From Chloroflexota bacterium (GTDB lineage: Bacteria; Chloroflexota; Dehalococcoidia; SHYB01): a stretch of DNA of 7,759 nucleotides. The notes beneath the pieces are model-generated. The model was not told the DNA's origin and made no database searches. It worked only from the letters and a program-made list of their open reading frames with translations. Numbering within the stretch: the first letter of the stretch is position 1; each line of letters starts with the position of its first letter. The translations under genes and the position numbers were made by a program. The stretch lies in assembly GCA_016200725.1 (NCBI GenBank), contig JACQEE010000264.1, forward strand, positions 1-7,759. The letters are read 5' to 3'. Positions 1 through 6,270 of the stretch are shown here, piece by piece.

Positions 1-1019
1 CCGATACGGAGATCGCCGCTCGGCGGGTCCGATAGCAGGAAACGTACGGCTCCGTGGCCCAGCGCACGTGCGTAGTCGATGTCGAACGGCAGTGGCGGCG
101 CGCAACGAAGCGAATAGCCCAATGTCACGTCAACGACCGGCACGCGGTCCTTGCGCTGCGCGAACCTGCGTTGCAAGCCCTCTCGCAGGGCCGTCCCGAG
201 CGGTATCTCACCCAACCTCAGCATGCCATGCTCGTCGCGCGCAACGGGGCCGTTGCTGATCTTCTCGATCTCCGCCGGTGGGAACCTTGCGATGATGCCC
301 TCACCGACGATTGCCAGACCGTGGGCATGGCCCTGCGTTCTGCGCTTCAGCACTGAACTCTCTAGAAGTATCAACACATCCTCAAGCCGGATGCTCTCGC
401 GGGCGAACTCCTCGGGAATGACGGTGATAGTGGCCCCGGCCGCCAAGCCAATGCCTAGAGCGAGATGGCCTGTCGACCTCCCCATGACGACGGCGATCAC
501 CCAGCGCTTGGTAGTACGCGCATCCTCAAGGAGGTTGGCGGCTTCGACCGTTCCTGCAGCGCGAGCAGTCTCGAATCCCAAGGTGGGGGTGTTGCCCGGC
601 AGAGGAAGATCGTTGTCGATAGTCTTCGGCGCATGGGCGACCCGAACCCTCCCATCGGCAGCCGCGGCAAGCGCTGCTGCGTGCGAGGCGGTGCCATCTC
701 CACCGATGGTGACGAGTCGGGCAATGCGCAAGCGGTTCAAGGACTCGATGGTGCGCTGCAACGCTGCAGCGTCGCGGGTCGGATCGGCGCGCGATGTGCG
801 GAGCAGCGAGCCGCCCTGTGTATGCACCCTGGCCACATCTGCGGGCGCAAGCATCTGAACAGCGTCGACGCGACCAGCCATCAGCCCCTCGAAACCGTCG
901 TAGACCCCGACCACTTCCGCGCCGGCATTGCTGGCCTCAATGACCAGTGCGCTTATCACGCTGTTGATTCCTGGCGCCGGGCCGCCACTCACGAGGACGC
1001 CGATACGATATGGCTTCAT
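1..1019 (-). CDS. 6-phosphofructokinase, C-terminus outside the window
   Basis: This gene encodes a phosphofructokinase of the PfkA superfamily, which phosphorylates fructose 6-phosphate to fructose 1,6-bisphosphate in cytosolic glycolysis. About 339 residues are visible and the frame is open to the left edge. Motifs in order are SGGPAPGIN (residues 11-19, phosphoryl-donor loop), GGDGT (106-110), PKTIDND (131-137, with the catalytic Asp), MGRSTGH (179-185), GEG (239-241) and LGYSLRCAPP near 300-309, which matches the family's LGYxQRGGxP region. In this family Gly in GGDG usually goes with ATP use and Lys in PKTIDND with pyrophosphate-type or trypanosome-type enzymes. The donor is therefore probably ATP but is not settled. 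The start is ATG with GGGAG six bases upstream (1026-1030). The gene lies about 115-145 bp downstream of hsp20 on the same strand, so co-transcription is possible. Confidence 0.93.
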   Translation of the reverse strand, partial: MKPYRIGVLVSGGPAPGINSVISALVIEASNAGAEVVGVYDGFEGLMAGRVDAVQMLAPADVARVHTQGGSLLRTSRADPTRDAAALQRTIESLNRLRIARLVTIGGDGTASHAAALAAAADGRVRVAHAPKTIDNDLPLPGNTPTLGFETARAAGTVEAANLLEDARTTKRWVIAVVMGRSTGHLALGIGLAAGATITVIPEEFARESIRLEDVLILLESSVLKRRTQGHAHGLAIVGEGIIARFPPAEIEKISNGPVARDEHGMLRLGEIPLGTALREGLQRRFAQRKDRVPVVDVTLGYSLRCAPPLPFDIDYARALGHGAVRFLLSDPPSGDLRI

Positions 1020-1165
1020 GTTGTTCTCCCAGGCCGGACGCGCGATCGATCAGCTGCCCTAGTCGGTAGCCTAGAGCATGTTGCGCGTCGGCCGACAGGT
1101 CGGACTATGCGTCAGTTCCGGTAAGGGGCGTGTTCAGGCCTTCTTGGCAGCCACTAATGCCGCGG

Positions 1166-1666
1166 CTATCGAAGCGCGCTTCTGCCGCCTGGAACCCGTT
1201 GTCTTTTACCCTTTCTCGCTGCCTTGGATCGAGCCGTAGTCTGCACCTGCATCGGTTTGGCTTTCGCATGAGGAGCCTTGGGCAGGGTAATCGTGAGGAC
1301 GCCGTGGTCAAATGCCGCCTCGGCCTTATCCCCGTCAACCTCGATGGGGAGCGCAATCGACCTGCTGCGCAGGCCGTACCTATGCTCTCTGACGAGGTAA
1401 TCGTCCGCGGAGACATCCTCGTCAGTCTCGCTGACCGCCCGCATCGTCAGCGAATTCCCCGACACCGAGATGTCGATCTCATCGGGGGACACGCCGGGCA
1501 CGCTCACCTTCACCACGAGGGCTTTCGCTGTCTGATGCATGTCGATGGGAATGTCCGTCCTCGCGAGCGTATCCGTAAGAGAATTGACATTCCCGCCGAG
1601 CAGCACACCCAAGGATCTCCGCAGGCCTGCGAGGTCGTTCGCCGAGTTCCATCGCTGCATTGTCAT
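1166..1666 (-). CDS. Hsp20/alpha-crystallin small heat-shock protein
   Basis: This is an ATP-independent cytosolic holdase that binds unfolding proteins and keeps them refoldable. The product has 166 residues. A short N-terminal arm is followed by an alpha-crystallin domain at about 39-132, starting DIPIDMHQTAKALVV and closing with the signature AAFDHGVLTITLPK (117-130). KPMQV at about 137-141 stands where the C-terminal IxI-type anchoring motif is expected. The ATG at 1664-1666 has GGAG (complement of 1675-1678) eight bases upstream; a second ATG two codons later is also possible. After residue 154 the tail is basic and ends abruptly at TAG. In the neighbouring frame the sequence continues as a more natural Lys/Ala-rich tail ending AAKKA at a TGA (1134-1136). 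This suggests a one-base indel at the A-run 1204-1207. I saw no convincing heat-shock promoter upstream. Confidence 0.9.
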   Translation of the reverse strand: MTMQRWNSANDLAGLRRSLGVLLGGNVNSLTDTLARTDIPIDMHQTAKALVVKVSVPGVSPDEIDISVSGNSLTMRAVSETDEDVSADDYLVREHRYGLRSRSIALPIEVDGDKAEAAFDHGVLTITLPKAPHAKAKPMQVQTTARSKAARKGKRQRVPGGRSALR

Positions 1667-1795
1667 GGTTCCGTCTCCACCTGTTTTGCTGTTGCTCCGA
1701 CACTCTATTCGGGCATCGTGAAGGTCAGGTGAAGACTGTAGGCGTGCGTGTGACAGGGACGTGAGAATTCTTCCAACGCGGCGTCGGTCGCCATC

Positions 1796-1960
1796 TGTTG
1801 TGCCCCAGTTGAAAGTTGGACACGCTCTGCCAACAGCAGTAGTCAGGCAGAAGCTTGGATGCCCACGGAGACCTACTGCAGCGTCAGACTTCTCCGTTGT
1901 GACGCATTTCCAGATTCGAGATAACGGAGCGACCTGTCCAAAACTAAGTGGGGCAGTACA
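1796..1960 (+). repeat. 165-bp IS-derived (MITE-like) repeat, copy 1
   Basis: The left end reads TGTTGTGCCCCAGTTGAAAG and the right end, read on the minus strand, begins TGTACTGCCCCACTTAG. The two ends are imperfect inverted repeats, each with GGACA about 20 bases in. Ends of the TG..CTGCCCC...GGACA type resemble those of IS3-family insertion sequences. The interior is non-coding and too short for a transposase. A second copy of the same length and orientation lies at 6106-6270; the terminal parts are near-identical and the interiors align with only small indels (CCAGATTCGAGA falls at the same offset). No target-site duplication is visible. I infer a non-autonomous IS derivative. Confidence 0.75.
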
Positions 1961-1975
1961 AGGAACAGACTATCA

Positions 1976-2006
1976 CGACCTGTCCAAATTGCGGTGGGGC
2001 AGCGCA
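1976..2006 (+). repeat. Solitary extra right end of the IS-like repeat
   Basis: This 31-bp stretch matches the right end of copy 1 (1930-1960) at 24 of 31 positions without gaps and in the same orientation, 46 bp further on. The shared blocks are CGACCTGTCCAAA at one side and GTGGGGCAG at the other. No matching left end lies nearby, so it is either a remnant of a related element or a tandem duplication of the terminus. Confidence 0.65.
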
Positions 2007-2098
2007 TTCACTACGGCGTCGTGTTGGCCGTAAAGACACTCGCTGCGCCGCGGAGCAGACGAACGGCGTTTGCGGCGGCTACAGGCCATTCGCGACAC

Positions 2099-3703
2099 TT
2101 AGAATTCTACGGGCGCGGTGTCCGTGGCCGGTGTCGCTCGAGATGCTGGTCGCATCGGCGGGATGGCTTGTTCACTCGAGCCCGGCTGCGTCGACCGCGA
2201 CGCCCGGCTCAACGTGATCTCGGGGAGCAGCCATGCCGCGGCGACACCGATGATCGCCACGGGGACCGCGCTTAGGAAGACCCAATGCAACGAGTGCGCG
2301 AAGGCTTCCTGGACTCCCTGGTGCACCAGCGGCGGGAGCGCCCGAAACTGCTGCGGGCTGCTCGTCAGCACATCGCGGTTCAGTCCGTTCAACGCGTCGT
2401 TGGGGACGAACGTGGGAAGCAAGTGGTCGAGGCGGTTGTTGAGGATGGCGCCAAAGGCCGCGACGCCGAACGCACTGCCGAAAGAGCGGAACAGGTTCAC
2501 GCCTCCGGTGGCGACGCCAAGGTCGGCATAGGGAACGGCGTTCTGCACCGCCAGCACGACTACCTGCATGAGCATCCCGTTGCCGACGCCCAGTATCAGT
2601 TCATAGCCAGCGATCACCGGAAAGCTCGTATTCGTCCCCATGCGCGCCAACAGGTACATCGACACGGCCATGATCGCCATGCCGGTGATGGGGAACCAGC
2701 GATAGCGGCCGGTGTCGCTGATCATGCGGCCGGTGATGATGGAGGTCACGACGACGCCGACCATCAGCGGAAGCATCCGCAGGCCGGACCCGGTGGCCGA
2801 TCCACCTTTGACCACCTGCAGGTACACGGGCAGAAATGCCGCGGTGCCGAACATCATGAGCCCCAGCACGAGCATGATGGTCGTCCCCACCGTAAAGACC
2901 TGAAGTCGGAAGAGGCGGAGGGGGAGGATCGGGCTCTCCGCTCGGTGCTCCTGCCAGACGAACAGCGCCGCTAACAGCGCCGCGTTTGCGCCGAGGCCAA
3001 TGATGATGGGTGAAGTCCAAGCGTAGTCGCCGCCGCCCCAGGTCATCGCGAGCAGCAGCGAAGTGATGGCGCCGATCAGTAGAGCCGATCCTAGGTAGTC
3101 GATTTTTGCCTCGATGCGTCGGTGCGGTACTTTGAGTCGCACCGCCATGACGGCCAGAGCCACTGCCCCCAGAGGAAGGTTGATGAAGAAGACCCAACGC
3201 CAGGAGATGTGATCGGTGAAGAGGCCGCCGAGCAGCGGTCCCGCAACGCTCGCCGTGGCGAAGACCATGCTGAACACCGCCTGGTAGCGGCCTCGCTCTC
3301 GCGGTGGAACCATATCGCCGATGACAGCCATGGTCATTGTCTGAATGCCGCCCGCGCCAAGGCCCTGCACGCCGCGCTAGAGGATGAGTTGCAGGATGTT
3401 CTGCGAGGCGCCAGCAAAGAACGAGCCGAGTAGGAAGATACCGATCGCGAGGAGCAGCAGCGGCTTCCGGCCGTACTGATCGCTGAACTTCCCGAAGAGC
3501 GGCATCACAGCAGTCGACGTAAGCAGGTAGGCGGTGATGACCCAAGAGAGATGCTGGAGGCCGCCCAGTTCACCTGTGATCGTGGGCATCGCCGTCGCCA
3601 CGATGGTCTGATCGAGGGCAGACAACAGCATGCCCAGCATCAAGGTGGTGACGATGACGAGAATCTGGCGCTGCGTTAGTTGATTGAACTGCGGCTCTTG
3701 CAA
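2099..3703 (-). pseudogene. DHA2 (EmrB/QacA-type) MFS drug exporter with an in-frame TAG
   Basis: This is a major facilitator exporter of the 14-helix DHA2 group, which expels hydrophobic drugs or toxic metabolites across the inner membrane by proton antiport. The frame spans 534 codons, the usual length for the group. Visible motifs are LDQTIVATAMP (30-40), GKFSDQYGRK (71-80, motif A), RGVQGLGAGG (110-119), GPLLGG (155-160, antiporter motif C) and WRWVFFINLP (168-177). Codon 109 is TAG (3377-3379) between LQLIL and RGVQGLG, where relatives have an ordinary, usually aromatic residue. All other codons stay open and conserved. Translation would yield a 108-residue stub unless TAG is read through or synthesis restarts at GTG 3368-3370. 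The start is TTG at 3701-3703 with GGAGG ten bases upstream; an in-frame stop further upstream rules out an ATG start. It lies downstream of HxlR on the same strand. Confidence 0.88.
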
Positions 3704-3792
3704 GTGGAGCGGGCCTCCGGGGCGGCCATCATCGTAGCGTCACTGAGCCTGTTGCGTCGACGGGGATGGTGAGAATACCTTCCTCCTATTGA

Positions 3793-3930
3793 GCTCAGCG
3801 CGTCGCCACGGAATCACGATGGGTTGCCCGCAACCTCGAACGCATCGCAGACCGCTCCACCAACATCTGCGAGCGCGTGATCTACGCCGCCACCGGCAAG
3901 ATGGAAGAGATCGGCGTCGGCAAGTACTAG
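3793..3930 (+). pseudogene. phoU: phoU 3'-end remnant
   Basis: PhoU is the cytosolic regulator that couples the PstSCAB phosphate transporter to the PhoR sensor. This frame encodes RWVARNLERIADRSTNICE and then RVIYAATGKMEEIGVGKY up to a TAG at 3928-3930. It matches the last helix and tail of PhoU, whose typical sequence is WVARNLERIADRxTNICERV. Only about 38 of some 220 residues remain, with recognisable homology starting near 3817. There is no start codon or ribosome-binding site and no pst or pho gene nearby. Its stop overlaps the stop of the convergent HxlR gene by two bases. I infer that it is a leftover of a former phoU locus caught at a rearrangement breakpoint. Confidence 0.8.
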
Positions 3931-4637
3931 AACGTGGCCGGTTGCCCCACGCGCGAGCGCGGCACTTGGGCGGGTCGGATTCCCGCGAAGTGACTGAGGG
4001 CGAGCCATCCCGGGAACTGAGAGACCAGTTCCGATGGCCCCTCCAACTCGACAAGCCCCCGGCGTAGCGCCTCCGACAGCGGCATCCTTCCCAACCAGAC
4101 GCGATGCATGGCCAGCGCGTCTGCCGTCACGTAGAGGTCCACGGGGAATCCAGGATAGATGTCGCACACCTCTGTGCCGGCCTGGTCGAGCAGGAGCCAG
4201 TACACTCCGGCCTGCGCTCCTTTAAAGTCGAACTGTACGACGGTCTTGCGAAGCGGCAATTTGTCCATGTGGATGCGCCGGTGCATATCCCACATTAGCA
4301 GCCGCACGTCCACGTCTTCCTCGCGGATGTCGCGATTGAGCCAGCGCTGTCCCCATTCGCCCAAAGCCATGATGACCGGACTGAGTTCGTGGCCGGTGAG
4401 GGTGAGGTTATACCGTGGCTTACCGGTCTGGTCTTCGCGGCGCTCGATAATCTTTTGGTGCTCGAGAGCCTTGAGCCGCTGGGCTAGGATAGCGCGCGGT
4501 ATGCCTGGGATGCCGCGTTCGATCTCGTTGAACCGCGTGCCGCCGCAGATCAGCTCGCGGACGATGAGCATGGTCCAGCGCTCTCCGAGAATCTCGGACG
4601 CCTTCGAGATTGGGCAGAACTGACCGTAGGGTTTCAT
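3927..4637 (-). CDS. HxlR-family transcriptional regulator with C-terminal SCP2-like domain
   Basis: This is a winged-helix regulator of the HxlR/DUF24 family, whose members sense quinones, aldehydes, oxidants or small aromatics and often control a divergent neighbour. The product has 236 residues, longer than the minimal family length of about 110. The DNA-binding domain occupies about 8-100: FCPISKASEILGERW (with Cys8 at the family's redox-active position), LICGGTRFNEIERGIPGI, then LAQRLKALEHQKIIERRED and a wing. The region at about 110-215 resembles the SCP2-like fold common in long HxlR proteins and could bind a hydrophobic ligand. ATG 4635-4637 has no Shine-Dalgarno; a promoter -10 ends six bases upstream, which suggests a leaderless message. 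The gene is divergent from the FAD oxidase, with the exporter downstream on the same strand. Targets are inferred from position only. Confidence 0.9.
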   Translation of the reverse strand: MKPYGQFCPISKASEILGERWTMLIVRELICGGTRFNEIERGIPGIPRAILAQRLKALEHQKIIERREDQTGKPRYNLTLTGHELSPVIMALGEWGQRWLNRDIREEDVDVRLLMWDMHRRIHMDKLPLRKTVVQFDFKGAQAGVYWLLLDQAGTEVCDIYPGFPVDLYVTADALAMHRVWLGRMPLSEALRRGLVELEGPSELVSQFPGWLALSHFAGIRPAQVPRSRVGQPATF

Positions 4638-4643
4638 GGGGGG

Positions 4644-4672
4644 AGTCTAGCAGTTGAGGGCGCGGTTCACAA
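4644..4672 (-). promoter_or_regulatory. Sigma-70-type promoter of the HxlR gene (leaderless)
   Basis: On the minus strand a -35 box TTGTGA (4667-4672) and a -10 box TAGACT (4644-4649) are separated by 17 bases; each matches the consensus at four of six positions. Six bases then lead to the ATG, so transcription should start at or next to the start codon. The absence of a ribosome-binding site fits this. Confidence 0.55.
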
Positions 4673-4679
4673 ATTGAAC
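4665..4679. promoter_or_regulatory. Candidate HxlR operator (15-bp palindrome)
   Basis: GTTCACAAATTGAAC is an inverted repeat with perfect 5-bp arms GTTCA/TGAAC and a 5-bp centre. It covers the -35 box of the HxlR gene and lies 59 bp upstream of the oxidase start, in the only gap between the two divergent genes. Location and symmetry suit autoregulation together with control of the oxidase. Binding is inferred. Confidence 0.5.
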
Positions 4680-4727
4680 TAGCCATGAGTCGTGAGGCGT
4701 GTAACCATTCGTCATCAGTTCGGTTCG

Positions 4728-4733
4728 AGGAGG
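4728..4733 (+). promoter_or_regulatory. Ribosome-binding site setting the FAD oxidase start
   Basis: AGGAGG lies five bases before ATG 4739-4741. The frame is open 18 codons further upstream to an ATG at 4685, but that one has no such site, so 4739 is the preferred start. Confidence 0.8.
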
Positions 4734-4738
4734 TTGGT

Positions 4739-6091
4739 ATGAATGCCGTCGAAGTCGTTACAGGCACTGGCGGGAAGGTTTCCATCGATGCGGCAAAGTT
4801 GGAGCCGTTCAAGGCAGGTCTTCGGGGAATGTTGCTCCGGCAGGGCGACGCCGGCTATGACCAGGCGCGCACCATCTGGAATGCGATGATCGACAAGCGA
4901 CCGGCGCTGATCGTGCAGTGCTTGGGTGTCGCGGACGTAATGCGCTCGGTCAACTTCGCCCGCGACAACGGGCTGCTCCTGGCCGTGAAGGGCGGCGGGC
5001 ACAACATCGCCGGGAATGCGGTGTGCGATGGTGGCCTTCTGGTCGACCTCGCGATGATGAAATCGGTGCGCGTAGATGCCAAGGCGCGGCGAGCCAACGT
5101 GGAGCCCGGAGTGAAACTCGGCGAGTTGGACCACGAGACACAAGCCTTCGGACTCGCCGTGCCATTGGGGATCAACTCGACAACAGGCGTGGCCGGCCTG
5201 ACGCTCGGAGGCGGCTTCGGCTGGTTCAGCCGCAAGCACGGACTGACGATTGACAACCTTGTCTCCGTCGACGTCGTCACTGCTGAGGGCCAGGTCGTGC
5301 GGGCGAGCGAGCGGGAAAACAAGGACCTGTTCTGGGGCATCCGGGGCGGTGGCGGAAACTTCGGCATCGTCACCAATTTCGAGTTTCAGTTGCATCCCCT
5401 CGGGCCAGAGGTCTTTGGCGGCCTCGTTGTCTATCCGTTGGATCAGGCGAAGGCGGCGCTGATGAAATATGCCGAGTTCGTGGAGAAGATGCCGGAGGAG
5501 ATGAGCATCTGGTTCGTACTCCGCAAGGCGCCGCCGCTGCCCTTCTTGCCAGCGGACTTCGTTGGCAAGGAAATGATTGGTTTCGCCATCTTCTACGGTG
5601 GCGAGGTTGCAAAAGGCAAGCAGCTGACCGATCCAGTGCGTCACTGGGGCAAACCCGTGGGCGAGCACCTCGGGCCGATGCCCTACACCGCGTGGCAGCA
5701 GGTCATCGACCCGCTCCTCACACCCGGCTTCCGCAACTACTGGAAGTCGCACAACCTTGCGATGATCAGCGAGGGCTTCATCGACACCGTCGTGAAGTTC
5801 GCGGGACAACTGCCCTCGCCGCACACCGAGATCGCCTGCGCGCTCATCGGCGCGGGAGGCAGCAAGGCGAGCAAGGTCGCGGAGCACGAAATGGCCTGGG
5901 CGCATCGCGGCACCAAGTTGGTGATGAACATCCACGGGCGCTGGGAAACCCCTGCCGAGGACCAGAAAGTCATCGGGTGGGCCAGGGACTTGTGGAACGA
6001 TAACCACCAGCCGCCGGGAAGGCCTCGTGGGAGAATTCCGCGGGACCAGGGCATGCTTCGTAGTGCTGCTGGCGTGTACTGGCTCCCTTAG
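4739..6091 (+). CDS. FAD-linked (BBE/6-hydroxynicotine-oxidase-like) oxidoreductase, C-terminus replaced
   Basis: This is a flavin oxidase of the FAD_binding_4 (PCMH) family that oxidises small organic substrates such as alcohols, sugars or alkaloid-like amines, normally with O2. The product has 450 residues. The FAD domain includes VKGGGHNIAGNAVCDGG with His88 in the position of the covalent 8-alpha-histidyl FAD link of 6-hydroxy-D-nicotine oxidase, then STTGVAGLTLGGGFGW (147-162) and RGGGGNFGIVTNFEF (202-216). The second covalent Cys of berberine-bridge enzymes is not in its usual place, so monocovalent FAD is likely. Homology runs to about WARDLWND (residue 421). The family's closing BBE segment (YVNF...YDPxNLF...NI.P) is absent, replaced by 29 unrelated residues. 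The stop TAG lies inside an IS-like end (6075-6105). Such truncation probably damages the enzyme. Divergent HxlR is the likely regulator. Confidence 0.88.
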   Translation: MNAVEVVTGTGGKVSIDAAKLEPFKAGLRGMLLRQGDAGYDQARTIWNAMIDKRPALIVQCLGVADVMRSVNFARDNGLLLAVKGGGHNIAGNAVCDGGLLVDLAMMKSVRVDAKARRANVEPGVKLGELDHETQAFGLAVPLGINSTTGVAGLTLGGGFGWFSRKHGLTIDNLVSVDVVTAEGQVVRASERENKDLFWGIRGGGGNFGIVTNFEFQLHPLGPEVFGGLVVYPLDQAKAALMKYAEFVEKMPEEMSIWFVLRKAPPLPFLPADFVGKEMIGFAIFYGGEVAKGKQLTDPVRHWGKPVGEHLGPMPYTAWQQVIDPLLTPGFRNYWKSHNLAMISEGFIDTVVKFAGQLPSPHTEIACALIGAGGSKASKVAEHEMAWAHRGTKLVMNIHGRWETPAEDQKVIGWARDLWNDNHQPPGRPRGRIPRDQGMLRSAAGVYWLP

Positions 6092-6105
6092 TCTTCGACA
6101 AGTCG
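6075..6105 (-). repeat. Solitary inverted right end of the IS-like repeat
   Basis: Read on the plus strand this 31-bp stretch starts TGTACTGGCTCCCTTAG and matches the reverse complement of the copy 1 right end at 25 of 31 positions without gaps. It directly abuts the left end of copy 2 at 6106. It contributes the last codons and the stop of the FAD oxidase frame, so the gene reads into the element end. Confidence 0.65.
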
Positions 6106-6270
6106 TGTACTGCCCCAGTTGAAAGTTGGGCACCTTATCCCAACGGGAGTGGCGGGGCGGTTGTTGCATGCCTGTGAGAACCTATTGAGCTGTGAAATTT
6201 CGCTGTTGTGACGTAGCGTCCAGATTCGAGACGACGACGCGACCTGTCCAAAACTAAGTGGAGCAGTACA
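6106..6270 (+). repeat. 165-bp IS-derived (MITE-like) repeat, copy 2
   Basis: The left end TGTACTGCCCCAGTTGAAAG and the right end (minus strand TGTACTGCTCCACTTAG) form imperfect terminal inverted repeats. Length and orientation equal copy 1 at 1796-1960. Both termini carry full TGTAC/GTACA outer bases, whereas copy 1 has TGTTG at the left. Its right border interrupts the SDR gene. No target-site duplication is visible, which suggests rearrangement after insertion. Confidence 0.75.

Noticed and set aside
1088..1106. Hairpin CCGA-CAGG-TCGG between hsp20 and the phosphofructokinase as a terminator
   Set aside because: The stem is only four to five pairs and no T-run follows on either strand.
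54..1124. Overlapping plus-strand frames of 60-235 codons, such as 151-858 and 465-1124
   Set aside because: They lie antisense to the phosphofructokinase, whose motifs are unmistakable. Their own translations are Arg/Ala-rich and show no family motif.
1796..2006. CRISPR-like or tandem repeat array
   Set aside because: There are only two terminal repeats here with imperfect identity and no regular spacers; they are better explained as insertion-element ends.
2007..2098. Possible small gene between the solitary repeat end and the exporter stop
   Set aside because: Frames are short, lack a ribosome-binding site and show no recognisable motif; I see nothing supportable in this stretch.
2601..3545. 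Minus-strand frame of 314 codons inside the exporter
   Set aside because: It is an out-of-frame reading of the exporter, rich in Arg/His/Pro, without hydrophobic segments or motifs.
3768..3800. Similarity of GTGAGAA...CCTATTGAGCT to the interior of repeat copy 2 (about 6175-6191)
   Set aside because: The shared 11-mer is short enough to occur by chance in a window this long, and no terminus of the repeat accompanies it.
4715..6169. Minus-strand frame of 484 codons opposite the FAD oxidase
   Set aside because: Despite its length it mirrors the codon pattern of the FAD oxidase and shows no recognisable domain; long antisense frames are common in GC-rich genes.
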